Positions 24,369 to 33,697 of a stretch of DNA of 64,000 nucleotides are shown here, piece after piece; position 1 is the stretch's first letter, and each line of letters opens with the position of its first letter. Below the pieces are notes generated by a model. That model made no database searches. It saw nothing but the letters and a program-made list of their open reading frames with translations, and was not told the DNA's origin. The position numbers and the translations under genes were made by a program. This DNA is from Streptomyces sp. NRRL S-340 (GTDB lineage Bacteria > Actinomycetota > Actinomycetes > Streptomycetales > Streptomycetaceae): assembly GCF_000720185.1 (NCBI RefSeq), contig NZ_JOIY01000015.1, forward strand, positions 1-64,000, written 5' to 3'.

Positions 24369-25655
24369 GTGCGCGATTCCTCTCCGTCCCCCCGCTCTTT
24401 CCGGCCCGCCTCCCCGTCCGCCCCGCCGCTTCCGGTGTCCGCGCCGTCCCGGCGGTCCCTGCTCGCCGCCCTGGCCGCCGCGGCCCCGGTGGCCGTGGCG
24501 GCGGGCGGCCGGGCCTCGGCCGCCGCCCCTGGCACTCCTGCCGTGCCCGCGGCCCCCGCCGCGCCCGTCACCGTCATCGGCGGCGAGCGGCTGGCCCGTG
24601 CCGGGGTGCAGGTCCGGGGGGTGAGCGGCCTGCCCGGCAGACTCTCCGCCCGCGCCTGGCTCGTCGCCGACTGGGCGACCGGCGAGGTACTGGCCTCCTA
24701 CCGCGCCCACCAGCGTCTCGCACCCGCGTCCACGCTGAAGATGCTCTTCGCGGACACCGTGCTGAAGAAGTTCGACCGCACCGAGCGGCACACCGTCACC
24801 GCCGCCGAACTGGCCGACATCCCCGCGGGTTCCAGCCTCGTCGGCATCCAGGCCGGGACCACGTACACCGTCGAGCAGTTGTGGCAGGGCGTGTTCCTGC
24901 GCTCGGGCAACGACGCGGTGCACGTGCTCGCGCACATGAACGGCGGGGTCGCCCGCACGGTCGCCGAGATGCAGGCCAGGGCGGAGGACCTGCAGGCCCT
25001 GGACACCCACGTGGTCAGCCCGGACGGGTTCGACCACCCGGGCCAGATCTCCTCGGCCTACGACCTGACCCTGTTCGCCCGGCACGGGCTGCGCAACGCC
25101 GACTTCCGCGGTTACTGCGGCACCCGCACCGCGGACTTCCCGGCCGGCGGGAAGAAGACGTTCCAGATCCAGAACACCGACCGCCTGCTGACCGGTGCGT
25201 GGGGCCTGAAGCCGTACGAGGGGATGATCGGGGTGAAGAACGGTTACACCAGCCACGCCGGGAACACCTTCACCGGGGCAGCGGTCCGCGGTGGCCGCAC
25301 CCTGCTCGCCACCGTGATGCACCCCGGGGCCGGCAGCAACGCCGTCTACGAGGAGACCGCCGCCCTGCTCGACTGGGGCTTCGCGCAGGGCGGTTCGGCG
25401 CGGGCCGTGGGCACGCTGGTCGAACCGCTGAGCGAGGGCGGCGCGAAGGCGGGCGGCGGCGCGCCCGGCACCAGGGCGGCGGCGGGTTCCGGCGCGGGGG
25501 CGGCGGGGCCGGCGGCCGACGGCGGGCCCTCGGCCTGGCGGCTGCTGGAGGGGGCGGGCGGTACGGCCGCGCTGCTCGCCGGCGGGGTGTGGGCGGTGCG
25601 CAGACGCCGGGCGGCGGCGCGGGCGGCGGACACGGGCGGCCGTCACCGACGGTGA
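24369..25655 (+). CDS. D-alanyl-D-alanine carboxypeptidase homologue (low-MW PBP, Tat-exported)
   Basis: A 428-aa envelope protein. A twin-arginine signal PSRRSLLAAL begins at residue 27, followed by a hydrophobic stretch. The penicilloyl-transferase domain has SxxK (Ser121-TL-Lys124), SxN (Ser179-Gly-Asn181) and, where KTG is usual, Lys290-Asn-Gly292. The family trims the terminal D-Ala of peptidoglycan pentapeptides. A low-complexity Gly/Ala segment (about 360-395) precedes a C-terminal transmembrane helix and an Arg-rich cytoplasmic end, so it is membrane-anchored. GTG 24369 is chosen because TACGGT lies 6 nt upstream (leaderless); GTG 24333 is the alternative. The Asn in the third motif may alter activity. 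Confidence 0.88.
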   Translation: MRDSSPSPRSFRPASPSAPPLPVSAPSRRSLLAALAAAAPVAVAAGGRASAAAPGTPAVPAAPAAPVTVIGGERLARAGVQVRGVSGLPGRLSARAWLVADWATGEVLASYRAHQRLAPASTLKMLFADTVLKKFDRTERHTVTAAELADIPAGSSLVGIQAGTTYTVEQLWQGVFLRSGNDAVHVLAHMNGGVARTVAEMQARAEDLQALDTHVVSPDGFDHPGQISSAYDLTLFARHGLRNADFRGYCGTRTADFPAGGKKTFQIQNTDRLLTGAWGLKPYEGMIGVKNGYTSHAGNTFTGAAVRGGRTLLATVMHPGAGSNAVYEETAALLDWGFAQGGSARAVGTLVEPLSEGGAKAGGGAPGTRAAAGSGAGAAGPAADGGPSAWRLLEGAGGTAALLAGGVWAVRRRRAAARAADTGGRHRR

Positions 25656-25964
25656 GGGATCGGCCGCCACCGCTGTCGCGGCGCCGAGGGTCCGAGATGC
25701 GATCTGCACAACCGGAATCGACAATTCCGTGCCGTCCAGGCCGGTGGACGGCATATGCTCGACATCTCCTTCACCAGAGCTTCACAGTTGGGGCATCGAG
25801 CGTCCGTCACCGCGGCCGTCCGCCGCCCCCGTCGGCCACATCCAGGGGAGGGGATGCGGCAGCCGTTCCACCGCACCGGCTGGGGGTGGACCCCGCGCGG
25901 GACGCGGGATGCGCACCGGCGCGTGGAACGGCTGCCGCGCACACCGGGCGTGCGCCCCTTGCGC
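25656..25964. other. Intergenic region with long inverted repeat
   Basis: 309 bp between convergent genes. AT-richer sequence at about 25690-25790 is followed by the 83-bp inverted-repeat structure at 25856-25938. No convincing gene; an open frame beginning at the ATG at 25854 never stops before running antisense through the SDR. Confidence 0.6.
25856..25938. repeat. Perfect 16-bp inverted repeat with 51-nt loop
   Basis: GCGGCAGCCGTTCCAC at 25856-25871 is exactly reverse-complemented at 25923-25938. The loop has its own GC-rich complementary stretches. It lies past the stop of the carboxypeptidase gene (200 bp) and of the SDR (27 bp), so it could act as a bidirectional terminator or form a structured RNA. 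Confidence 0.8.
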
Positions 25965-26723
25965 TCAGCCCCGGCCCACGTAGGGCATCGTCGTCGCCAG
26001 CACCGTCGCGAACTGCACGTTGGCCTCCAGCGGCAGTTCCGCCATGTGCCGCACCGTGCGCGCCACGTCCGCGACGTCCATCACCGGCTCCGGTGCCACC
26101 TCGCCGTTCGCCTGGAGGGCGCCGGTCCGCATCCGGGCCGTCATGTCGGTGGCCGCGTTGCCGATGTCGATCTGCCCGACCGCGATGCGGTACGGCCGCC
26201 CGTCCAGGGAAAGGGCCTTGGTCAGGCCGGTCAGCGCGTGCTTGGTGGCGGTGTACGGCGCAGAGTGCGGGCGGGGCGCGTGCGCCGAGACCGAGCCGTT
26301 GTTGATGATCCGGCCGCCCTGCGGGTCCTGCTCCTTCATCTGCCGGTACGCCGCCTGCGCGCACAGGAACGCCCCGTTGAGGTTGGTGTCCACCACGTGC
26401 CGCCACGCCTCGTACGACAGGTCCTCGACGGGCACGCCGCCCGGGCCGAACGTGCCCGCGTTGTTGAACAGCAGGTCCACCCGGCCGAACCGGTCCACGG
26501 CCGCGGCGAACAGCGCGGTCACGTCCTCGGGGCGCGCCACGTCCGTGGGCACGGCGAGCGAGACGGCCCCGGGGGTGAGGGCCGCCGTCTCCTCCAGGGG
26601 CTCCGGGCGCCGGCCCGCCAGGACCGCGGACCAGCCCGCGCCGAGCAGTTCCACGGCGACGGCCCGGCCGATGCCGGAGCCCGCCCCGGTCACCACGGCG
26701 ATCTTCGATGGGGTGTCAGTCAT
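25965..26723 (-). CDS. Short-chain dehydrogenase/reductase
   Basis: A 252-aa SDR. Motifs: TGAGSGIGR at about 13-21, NNAGTFG near 88, Asn-Gly-Ser in [11 protein letters not shown] as the catalytic serine segment, and [11 protein letters not shown] with Tyr and Lys. RRPEP after strand 2 favours NADP(H). It ends with TMPYVGRG rather than the common VDGG loop. ATG 26723 sits at the usual distance from the glycine motif. It is downstream of the Gfo/Idh/MocA gene on the same strand (106 bp). Confidence 0.9.
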   Translation of the reverse strand: MTDTPSKIAVVTGAGSGIGRAVAVELLGAGWSAVLAGRRPEPLEETAALTPGAVSLAVPTDVARPEDVTALFAAAVDRFGRVDLLFNNAGTFGPGGVPVEDLSYEAWRHVVDTNLNGAFLCAQAAYRQMKEQDPQGGRIINNGSVSAHAPRPHSAPYTATKHALTGLTKALSLDGRPYRIAVGQIDIGNAATDMTARMRTGALQANGEVAPEPVMDVADVARTVRHMAELPLEANVQFATVLATTMPYVGRG

Positions 26724-26829
26724 GGCACCGGAGCGTACGAGCCCGGTCCGCCATGCGGAATCCCGCGTCCGCCATACGGATGCCCGCAGCAGGGGGTGCG
26801 CCGGCCGGCACCTCCGGCCGGCCGGCGTC

Positions 26830-27930
26830 TCACACGAGCGCGGGTGCGGACCGGGACTCGGGGTCCGCCGCCTCCCCGGGGTAGCGCACCCCGATCCGCT
26901 CCCGCACCGCGTCCAGCGTCCGCATCACCGCGAGCGTGCCGTCCAGCGGCACCACCGGCGACTCGGTCTCGCCCGCCCGCAGCGCGCGCATCACCTCCAG
27001 CGCCTCGTGCCGCATGCTGGTGCGCGGGCCGTCGGCCGGGTCCGCCGTGAACTCCTCGGGGTCGCGGCCGTCGCGGTGCAGCACGAAGCGCTCCGGGTGG
27101 AAGAAGCCGGACGGCACGTCGATACGGCCGCGGGAGCCGGTGACGGAGGCGGTCGTCCCCGTACCGCCGGTGATGGAGCAGTGCACCTGGGCCAGCGCCC
27201 CGCCGTCCCAGGAGAGCAGCGCGCCGGTCTGGAGGTCGACGCCCTCGGGCGAGAGCACCGCCTTCGCCGTGACGTCCGAGGGCTCACCGAGCAGCAGGTG
27301 GGCGAAGGACACCGGGTAGACACCGAGGTCGAGCAGTGCCCCGCCACCGAGTTCCGGGTCGCGCAGCCGGTGCGCCGGCGGGAAGGGCCCGGCCAGCCCG
27401 AAGTCGGCCTGCACGGTGCGCACCTCGCCGATCGCCCCGTCGTCGACGAGCGCCTTCAGCCGCCGCACCAGCGGGTTGCAGTACATCCACATGGCCTCCA
27501 TCAGGAAGCGCCCGTGACGGCGGGCCAGCGCGACGAGTTCGGCGGCCTCGCGCAGGTTCAGCGTGAAGGGCTTCTCGCACAGCACGCCGCGCCCGGCCTC
27601 CAGGCACAGGCCCGCGGCGGCGCGGTGGGCGACGTGCGGAGTGGCGACGTAGACGACGTCGACGCCGGGGTCGTGCGCCAGTTCCTCCCAACTGCCGTAC
27701 GCCCGCGGGATCCCGAACCGCTCCGCGAACGCCTCGGCGGAGTCCGCACGGCGGGAGGCCACCGCCACGACCTCGGCGTCCGGCAGGTCCACCAGGTCCG
27801 CGGTGAAGGCGGCGGCGATCCCGCCGGTGGCGAGGACGCCCCAGCGCACCTTCTCTTCCGCCCGGCCGGACGCTCGGCCCGGCGCCCCGCCGGACGTTCC
27901 AGCGGACGCCTCACCGGATATTCCAGGCAT
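26830..27930 (-). CDS. Gfo/Idh/MocA-family oxidoreductase
   Basis: A 366-aa NAD(P)-dependent dehydrogenase-like protein. Rossmann motif [16 protein letters not shown] near residues 31-46, the hallmark [11 protein letters not shown] (EKP) near 116, and the [15 protein letters not shown] segment near 205 are present. Such enzymes oxidise or reduce sugars, inositols or dihydrodiols; [10 protein letters not shown] before the substrate loop resembles trans-dihydrodiol dehydrogenase relatives. ATG 27930 is chosen; the 25 residues before the domain are disordered. Divergent from the Bcr/CflA exporter. Confidence 0.88.
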   Translation of the reverse strand: MPGISGEASAGTSGGAPGRASGRAEEKVRWGVLATGGIAAAFTADLVDLPDAEVVAVASRRADSAEAFAERFGIPRAYGSWEELAHDPGVDVVYVATPHVAHRAAAGLCLEAGRGVLCEKPFTLNLREAAELVALARRHGRFLMEAMWMYCNPLVRRLKALVDDGAIGEVRTVQADFGLAGPFPPAHRLRDPELGGGALLDLGVYPVSFAHLLLGEPSDVTAKAVLSPEGVDLQTGALLSWDGGALAQVHCSITGGTGTTASVTGSRGRIDVPSGFFHPERFVLHRDGRDPEEFTADPADGPRTSMRHEALEVMRALRAGETESPVVPLDGTLAVMRTLDAVRERIGVRYPGEAADPESRSAPALV

Positions 27931-28019
27931 TACCGGACCCCATCCTCGCTCATGCGTTCCTCGGCACGGTGTACGAGCTGAGAGCATAGGTGGCGGACCA
28001 GCCGGAGAGGGAGGGACAC

Positions 28020-29405
28020 ATGTCCGAGGGTGGGGCGTCGGCACCGCACAGGACGGCCGCGGGGGAGGCGGCCGTACCGAAGCCGAGGCCGCAGGCCGTC
28101 CCGCCACCGCCGTCACCGACGCCTGCCCCGCCGGACCGCGCCGCCCGCCGGACCGGGCTGCTGGTGACGCTGATCCTCGGCAGCCTGACCGCCACCCCGC
28201 CGCTCGCGATGGACATGTACCTGCCCTCGCTGCCGGAGGTCACCCGGTCCCTGCACGCGCCCGCCGCGACCGTCCAGCTCACCCTCACCGCCTGCCTGGC
28301 CGGCATGGCGCTCGGGCAGATCGTCGTCGGCCCGATGAGCGACCGGTGGGGCCGCCGCCGCCCGCTGCTCGCCGGTCTCGCGGTCTACGTCCTCGCCACC
28401 GCGCTGTGCGCGCTCGCGCCGAACGTCGAGATCCTGGTCGCCTTCCGGCTGGCCCAGGGCCTGGCGGGCGCGGCCGGCATAGTGATCGCCCGGGCGGTCG
28501 TCCGCGACCTGTACGACGGCGTGGCCATGGCCCGGTTCTTCTCCACCCTGATGCTGATCTCCGGTGTCGCGCCGGTCGTCGCACCGCTCATCGGCGGGCA
28601 GATCCTGCGGGTGACGGACTGGCGGGGCGTGTTCGTGGTCCTCACCGTGGTCGGCGCGCTGCTCGGCGCGGTGGTGTGGACCAGGCTCCCGGAGACCCTG
28701 CCGCCCGCCGAACGCCACGAGGGCGGCATCGGCGAGGCACTGGGCTCCATGCGCCGGCTCCTCGCCGACCGCGTCTTCACCGGCTACATGATCGCGGGCG
28801 GCTTCGCCTTCGCCTCCCTGTTCGCCTACGTGTCCGCGTCGCCGTTCGTGATCCAGGAGATCTACGGCGCCTCGCCGCAGACGTTCAGCCTGCTGTTCGG
28901 GCTCAACTCGATCGGCCTGGTCACCGTCGGCCAGATCAACGGCAAGGTGCTGGTCGGCCGGGTCCGCATGGACCGGGTGCTGGGGGCCGGGCTCGTCGTC
29001 GTCATCGCGGCGGCGACCGCCCTGCTGCTGATGGCGGCGGGCACCTTCGGGCAGGTGGGCCTCGTGCCGGTGGCCGCCGCGCTGTTCGTGCTGATGTCCG
29101 CGATGGGCATCACCATGCCCAACACCCAGACGCTCGCGCTGATGCGCACCAGGCACAACGCCGGTTCCGCCTCCGCGCTGCTCGGCACGTCCTCCTTCCT
29201 CATCGGCGCGGTCGCCTCCCCGCTCGTCGGGATCGCCGGGGAGCACACCGCCGTGCCGATGGCCGTCGTCCAACTGGCGGCGGCGCTCGTCGCGCTGGGC
29301 TGCTTCGTGGGAATGTGCCGCCCCTGGGACACGGCCGCGGCGGATCCGGCGCACGGCCCAGCGGGAGCAGGGCGGACACAGGAAGCAGAGGGAGCGGAGA
29401 GCTGA
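28020..29405 (+). CDS. Bcr/CflA-type MFS multidrug exporter
   Basis: A 461-aa 12-helix transporter. The first helix contains LILGSLTATPPLAMDMYLPSLP, the Bcr/CflA signature PxxxDMYLPxxP. The loop motif GPMSDRWGRRRPLL follows helix 2, and the central loop and helix 7 (IAGGFAFASLFAYVSASPFV) match the family. Expected to export drugs such as bicyclomycin-like compounds by proton antiport. ATG 28020 is preferred to GTG 27990 because of GGGAGGGA just upstream. The stop overlaps the serine hydrolase start as CTGA, implying coupling. Confidence 0.9.
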   Translation: MSEGGASAPHRTAAGEAAVPKPRPQAVPPPPSPTPAPPDRAARRTGLLVTLILGSLTATPPLAMDMYLPSLPEVTRSLHAPAATVQLTLTACLAGMALGQIVVGPMSDRWGRRRPLLAGLAVYVLATALCALAPNVEILVAFRLAQGLAGAAGIVIARAVVRDLYDGVAMARFFSTLMLISGVAPVVAPLIGGQILRVTDWRGVFVVLTVVGALLGAVVWTRLPETLPPAERHEGGIGEALGSMRRLLADRVFTGYMIAGGFAFASLFAYVSASPFVIQEIYGASPQTFSLLFGLNSIGLVTVGQINGKVLVGRVRMDRVLGAGLVVVIAAATALLLMAAGTFGQVGLVPVAAALFVLMSAMGITMPNTQTLALMRTRHNAGSASALLGTSSFLIGAVASPLVGIAGEHTAVPMAVVQLAAALVALGCFVGMCRPWDTAAADPAHGPAGAGRTQEAEGAES

Positions 29406-30532
29406 GCGCGTCGAGACTGCGCCGGGACAGCCCGCGGAAGGCCGGGCTCGACCCCGCCGAACTGCGAGAACTCGTCCACGAGGTGCACGCCCTCACCGCC
29501 GGGAGACGCCCCTGGGCGGCGGGCGCCGTCGTGGTGGCCGGGCGCGGCCCGGTGATCGCCGTGGAGGAGGCGGCGGGCTGGGCCGTGCGGTACGCCTCCT
29601 ACGACCCCGACACCGACCGCGGTGTCGAACTGCCGCCCCGGGCACGGGTCCCCATGACCGTCGCCACCCCCTTCGACCTGGCCTCCGTCACCAAGCTGTT
29701 CACGGCGGTCGCCGCGATGCAGCAGATCGAGCGGGGCACGCTGGGCGTCGACGCGCGCGTGGGGGCGTACCTCCCGGAGTTCCACGCCGCCGCCGCGCAC
29801 GGCGTCACCGTACGGCAACTGCTCACCCACACCTCGGGACTGCGGCCCGAGATCCCGCTGTACGACTGCCCCGACCACACCGCCCGGCTCGCGCGGCTGC
29901 GCGCCGAGCCGCCCGTGGGGGTGCCCGGCACCTACACCTACTCCGACCTCAACCTGCTGCTCCTGCAGCACGTCCTGGAGCGCATCACCGGCCGTCCCCT
30001 GGACGACCTGGTCCGCGAGGGGATCACCCGCCCGCTCGGCATGACGGACACCCGCTTCGGTCCCTGCCCCGGCGCGGCGGCCACCGAGGACCAGCGGCGG
30101 CCCTGGGCCAAGGCGGACCGGGGGATGCTGCGCGGTGAGGTGCACGACGAGAACGCGTGGGCGCTGGGCGGAGTCGCCGGGCACGCGGGCCTGTTCTCCA
30201 CGGCGGGCGACCTCGCGGTCTTCTGCCGCGCGCTCCTGGCCGGCGGGTCCTACGGGTCCGCCCGCATCCTCGGCCCCGACTTCGTCGAACTCCTCCTGAC
30301 CCCGCCGGGGCTCGGCTTCGCCGTGGACCAGCCCTGGTTCATGGGCGAGCTGGCCGGACGGGGAGCGGCGGGCCACGCCGGCTTCACCGGCACGTCGGTG
30401 GTCCTGGACCCGGCGACGGACACCTTCCTGGTGCTGCTGGCCACCACCGTGCACCCCCGCAGACGGCGCCCCGACAACCGGCCGCGCGCGGCGGCGGCCA
30501 CCCGCCTCGCCCGGGCCGTGCGCGGGACCTGA
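29402..30532 (+). CDS. Serine hydrolase, class C beta-lactamase/PBP4* fold (probable CTG start)
   Basis: A 376-aa protein of the beta-lactamase superfamily. SxxK is SVTK in DLASVTKLFTAVAA, the second motif is TYSDLN (YxN-like region, with Asp at the third place), HTSGLRPE and a late GHAGFTGTS (HxG) motif. No signal peptide, so probably cytoplasmic; likely an esterase or peptidase rather than a true beta-lactamase. The natural start is CTG 29402, overlapping the exporter's TGA as CTGA with GGGAGCGGAGAG upstream. The nearest in-frame conventional start is GTG 29315, inside the exporter gene and without a good ribosome-binding site. Confidence 0.82.
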   Translation: MSASRLRRDSPRKAGLDPAELRELVHEVHALTAGRRPWAAGAVVVAGRGPVIAVEEAAGWAVRYASYDPDTDRGVELPPRARVPMTVATPFDLASVTKLFTAVAAMQQIERGTLGVDARVGAYLPEFHAAAAHGVTVRQLLTHTSGLRPEIPLYDCPDHTARLARLRAEPPVGVPGTYTYSDLNLLLLQHVLERITGRPLDDLVREGITRPLGMTDTRFGPCPGAAATEDQRRPWAKADRGMLRGEVHDENAWALGGVAGHAGLFSTAGDLAVFCRALLAGGSYGSARILGPDFVELLLTPPGLGFAVDQPWFMGELAGRGAAGHAGFTGTSVVLDPATDTFLVLLATTVHPRRRRPDNRPRAAAATRLARAVRGT

Positions 30533-30593
30533 GCGCGGGCCGGGGCCCGGCGCCGGGGCCCGAGCACCCCGCGCGGGCTGAGAGAATCGCGTG

Positions 30594-31604
30594 GTGAACG
30601 ACGTCGTACTTCCGTCGGAGACCCTCCGTGCCGCGCTCTCCGGGCTGCTCGACGGGCTGCCGCCGCGGCAGGCCGCGGGGGCCGTGGAGCGGCTGATCGC
30701 GAACTACCGCGGCAGCACCCCGACCGACGCCCCGATCCTGCGGGACCGCGCCGACGTGGCCGCCTACGCCGCGTACCGCATGCCGGCCACCTTCGAGGCG
30801 GTACGCGCGGCACTGACGGCGTTCGCCCGGACCGTCCCCGGCTGGACGCCCGCCGACCACGTCGACGTCGGCGGCGGGACCGGCGCCGCGACCTGGGCCG
30901 TCGCCGCCACCTGGGCCGGCGAGCGCCCGGTGACCGTGCTCGACTGGGCGGAGCCCGCGCTCGCCCTGGGCCGGGAGATCGCCGCCGCCCACCCGGACCT
31001 GCGCGCCGCCCGCTGGCAGCGGGCGCGCATCGGCGCGGCACTCGACCTCGGCACGGCCGACCTCGTCACCGTCTCCTACGTCCTCGGCGAACTGACCGGC
31101 CAGGACCGGGCGGCCGTCGTCGACGCCGCCGCGCGCGCCGCGCGGACCGTCGTGGTCGTCGAGCCGGGCACCCCCGACGGCTACGCCCGCGTCATCGAGG
31201 CCCGTGACCGGCTCGTCGCGGCCGGCTTCCGCATCGCCGCGCCCTGCCCGCACAGCGCCGCCTGCCCGATCGTGCCGGGCACCGACTGGTGCCACTTCTC
31301 CGCCCGGGTCAGCCGCTCCTCGCTGCACCGCCAGGTCAAGGGCGGCTCCCTCGCCTACGAGGACGAGAAGTTCGGCTACGTCGCCGCCACCCGCCTGCCC
31401 GACGCCACGCCCGCGCCCGCCCGCGTCGTACGCCGCCCGCAGATCCGCAAGGGGCAGGTCCTGCTCGACCTGTGCGAGCCGGACGAGCAGCTGCGCCGCC
31501 GTACGGTCACCAAACGCCACGGCGACCTGTACAAGGCGGCCAGGGACACCGACTGGGGCGACGCCTGGCCGCCGGACGGCACTGCCGGCGGCCCGGACGC
31601 GTGA
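30594..31604 (+). CDS. Rsm22/METTL17-like small-ribosomal-subunit methyltransferase-fold protein
   Basis: A 336-aa protein of the Rsm22 family (mitochondrial ribosomal small subunit Rsm22, METTL17). The SAM-fold has VDVGGGTGAATWAV at about 90-103, VTVLDWAEPAL and VTVSYVLGELT. A cysteine set characteristic of the family is present: Cys218, Cys224, Cys233 (APCPHSAACP...DWCHF) and Cys294 (LDLCEPDE), which in eukaryotic homologues hold an Fe-S cluster needed for ribosome assembly. GTG 30594 follows a -10-like GAGAAT by 6 nt, suggesting a leaderless mRNA; GTG 30591 is the alternative. Follows the hydrolase by 61 bp. Confidence 0.85.
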   Translation: MNDVVLPSETLRAALSGLLDGLPPRQAAGAVERLIANYRGSTPTDAPILRDRADVAAYAAYRMPATFEAVRAALTAFARTVPGWTPADHVDVGGGTGAATWAVAATWAGERPVTVLDWAEPALALGREIAAAHPDLRAARWQRARIGAALDLGTADLVTVSYVLGELTGQDRAAVVDAAARAARTVVVVEPGTPDGYARVIEARDRLVAAGFRIAAPCPHSAACPIVPGTDWCHFSARVSRSSLHRQVKGGSLAYEDEKFGYVAATRLPDATPAPARVVRRPQIRKGQVLLDLCEPDEQLRRRTVTKRHGDLYKAARDTDWGDAWPPDGTAGGPDA

Positions 31605-31716
31605 CCGCGGCCCACCGGCCGCACGCGCGGCTGCGCCCCACCGCCGGGCCGCCGCACCGCGGGCCCGCGGGCAACGGCCGGGACGCCCGGCCCCGGCCCG
31701 CACGCCCGGCTCCCTC

Positions 31717-32538
31717 TCAGTCGCGCAGCTCCAGCGAGCAACACTTCACCCCGCCGCCGCCCTTGCGCAGTTCGCTCAGGTCCACACCGACCGGCGTGAA
31801 GCCGCGGTCCCGCAGCGCCCCGCACAGTCCGGCAGCCGCCTGCGGCAGCACCACGTGCAGACCGTCGGACACGGCGTTCAGCCCGAAGACGGCGGCGTCC
31901 TCCTCGCTCGCCACCAGGGCGTCGGGGAAGAGCCGGCGCAGCACCTCCCGGCTGCCGGGGGAGAAGGCCGCCGGGTAGTACGCCACCTCGTCCGCCGCGT
32001 CGTCGAGGACGGCGAGGGCGAGCCCGAGGTGGTAGAAGCGGGGGTCGACCAGTTCCAGGCCGACCACCGGACGGCCCAGGAACTCCTGCGCCTCGCCGTG
32101 CGCGAGCGGGTTGGTGCGAAAGCCCCGCCCGGCCAGCAGCCAGGAGGAGGTGACCGCGAAGTCGCCCTCGCCCTCGTTGATGTGCACGGGCACGTGCAGG
32201 TGCGCGAAGCCGTTCCCGGCGAACCACCGCAGGTGCGCCTCGGCCTCCGGCTCCCGCCGCGCGTGGGCGAACCGGGCGCCGAACACCCGCCCGTCCACCA
32301 CGAGGGCGCCGTCCGCCGTGAACACCATGTCCGGCAGCCCCGGCTCGGGAGCCAGCACCTCCACGGTGTGCCCCAGGGACCGGTACACCTCGCGCACCTG
32401 CTCCCACTGGGCCAGTGCCAGTGCCGCGTCGACCGGCTTGGCCGGATCCGCCCAGGCGTTGTCGGCGCAGGTGACGGAGAAGTGCGCGGGCGGGCACATG
32501 AGATAGCGCCGGGGACGGGCGCTGCGGGAACGGACCAA
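31717..32538 (-). CDS. Dimethylargininase/amidinotransferase-family hydrolase
   Basis: A 273-aa guanidine-modifying enzyme of the penta-propeller fold. Segments LPDMVFTADGALVVDG, HVPVHINEGEGDF, NAVSDGLHVVLP and the C-terminal nucleophile region GGGGVKCCSLELRD (Cys266/267) match dimethylarginine dimethylaminohydrolases and related arginine deiminase-like enzymes. Expected to act on arginine derivatives, releasing citrulline and an amine, but substrate is not certain. The start is TTG 32538 with GAGGAG 6 nt upstream. Divergent from a TetR gene. Confidence 0.85.
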   Translation of the reverse strand: MVRSRSARPRRYLMCPPAHFSVTCADNAWADPAKPVDAALALAQWEQVREVYRSLGHTVEVLAPEPGLPDMVFTADGALVVDGRVFGARFAHARREPEAEAHLRWFAGNGFAHLHVPVHINEGEGDFAVTSSWLLAGRGFRTNPLAHGEAQEFLGRPVVGLELVDPRFYHLGLALAVLDDAADEVAYYPAAFSPGSREVLRRLFPDALVASEEDAAVFGLNAVSDGLHVVLPQAAAGLCGALRDRGFTPVGVDLSELRKGGGGVKCCSLELRD

Positions 32539-32791
32539 GGCGGGCTCCTCGGAGAGATACCACAGGGACGGGGACGTCGTACCCGCGTGCGGAACAGGGA
32601 CGCCGTACCCGCGTGGCCGGTGGCCGGGTCGCTTGCTGCCATGGTGCGCCGGGCACGGCCGTCGCGCGCGGGCCGGGGGGCGGCCTTCGCCCGCGCGGGT
32701 GGCGAGGGACGGCGGGGCGCCGTACGGGACCCGTCCCGGCGGCGCTCCGGCGGCGGGCCCGGCGGCGAGACGCCCCGTCTCACCACCCTGC

Positions 32792-32797
32792 TACCGT
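32792..32797 (+). promoter_or_regulatory. -10 element of leaderless tetR transcript
   Basis: TACCGT lies 6 nt before ATG 32804 and no Shine-Dalgarno sequence is present, suggesting that transcription starts at the A of the start codon. Confidence 0.55.
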
Positions 32798-32803
32798 CGG
32801 GCC

Positions 32804-33430
32804 ATGGTCAAGAAGCCCGCCCCCGACGCCGCCCGCCGCAGTGAGAAGTCCCGCCGTGCCATCTACGACGCCGCGCTCGCGCTCGTCGCCGAGGTGGGGT
32901 ACCCGAGGACCACGGTCGAGGGCATCGCCGCACGGGCCGGGGTCGGCAAGCAGACCATCTACCGGTGGTGGCCGTCCAAGGCGGACGTCCTCCTGGAGGC
33001 CTTCCTCGACCTCTCCGAGCAGGGCGCACGGGTCAGCGGGGAGAAGCTGGGGGAGACGCGGGGCGGCATCCCGGACACCGGCGACCTCGCCGCCGACCTG
33101 AAGGCCGTGCTGCGCGCCACCGTCGACGGGCTCCTCGACCCGAAGTTCGAGGCGCCCTCGCGCGCGCTGGCCGCCGAGGGCCTGGTGAACGAGCCGCTCG
33201 CCCGCGAGCTGGTGGCCCGGCTCCTGGAGCCGCAGCTCCAGCTGTACGTGCGCAGGCTGCGCTCCGCGCAGGCGGCCGGAGCCGTGCGCCCCGACGTCGA
33301 TCCGCGCATCGCCCTGGAACTCTTCGTCTCCCCGCTCGCCCAGCGCTGGCTCCAGCACACCGGCCCCCTCTCCTACGCGTACACCGACACCCTCGTCGAC
33401 TACGCGCTGCACGGACTCGCCCCGCGCTGA
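32804..33430 (+). CDS. TetR-family transcriptional regulator
   Basis: A 208-aa TetR repressor. HTH at about residues 15-60: KSRRAIYDAALALVAEVGY, TTVEGIAARAGVGKQTIYRWW and SKADVLLEAF. The W at YRWW and the C-terminal TetR_C_16-like helices resemble regulators of efflux or modification genes. Divergent from the dimethylargininase-like gene with 265 bp between, which is the most likely target; no clear palindrome was found there. ATG 32804 appears leaderless. Confidence 0.9.
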   Translation: MVKKPAPDAARRSEKSRRAIYDAALALVAEVGYPRTTVEGIAARAGVGKQTIYRWWPSKADVLLEAFLDLSEQGARVSGEKLGETRGGIPDTGDLAADLKAVLRATVDGLLDPKFEAPSRALAAEGLVNEPLARELVARLLEPQLQLYVRRLRSAQAAGAVRPDVDPRIALELFVSPLAQRWLQHTGPLSYAYTDTLVDYALHGLAPR

Positions 33431-33697
33431 ACCCCCGGCGCCGCCCGCGCCGAGCCCCCCGGCGGCCCCGCCCGGCCCCAGCGCACGACGGCCTTGCACC
33501 ACCGCCGTGCGCCCGCGCTGCGCCCGCGCTGCGTCAGACCGCGCCCGCGCTGCGCCTGCGTGCTCCGCCCCGCGCGAAGCGGCCGCCGCTCCAGCCCGCA
33601 GGACCCCGGATACCGGCTCCGGTCACCGAAGGCGCAGGATGGTGGGACCATGGGAGGCCATGGAGCATGCTGTCCAACCAGCGAGGCGAGGGGATAG

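Noticed and set aside
25854-27050. Plus-strand open frame beginning MRQPFHRTGW with a purine-rich leader
   Set aside because: It runs antisense through the whole SDR and has no stop until 27050; the open frame is explained by GC-rich codon structure of the SDR.
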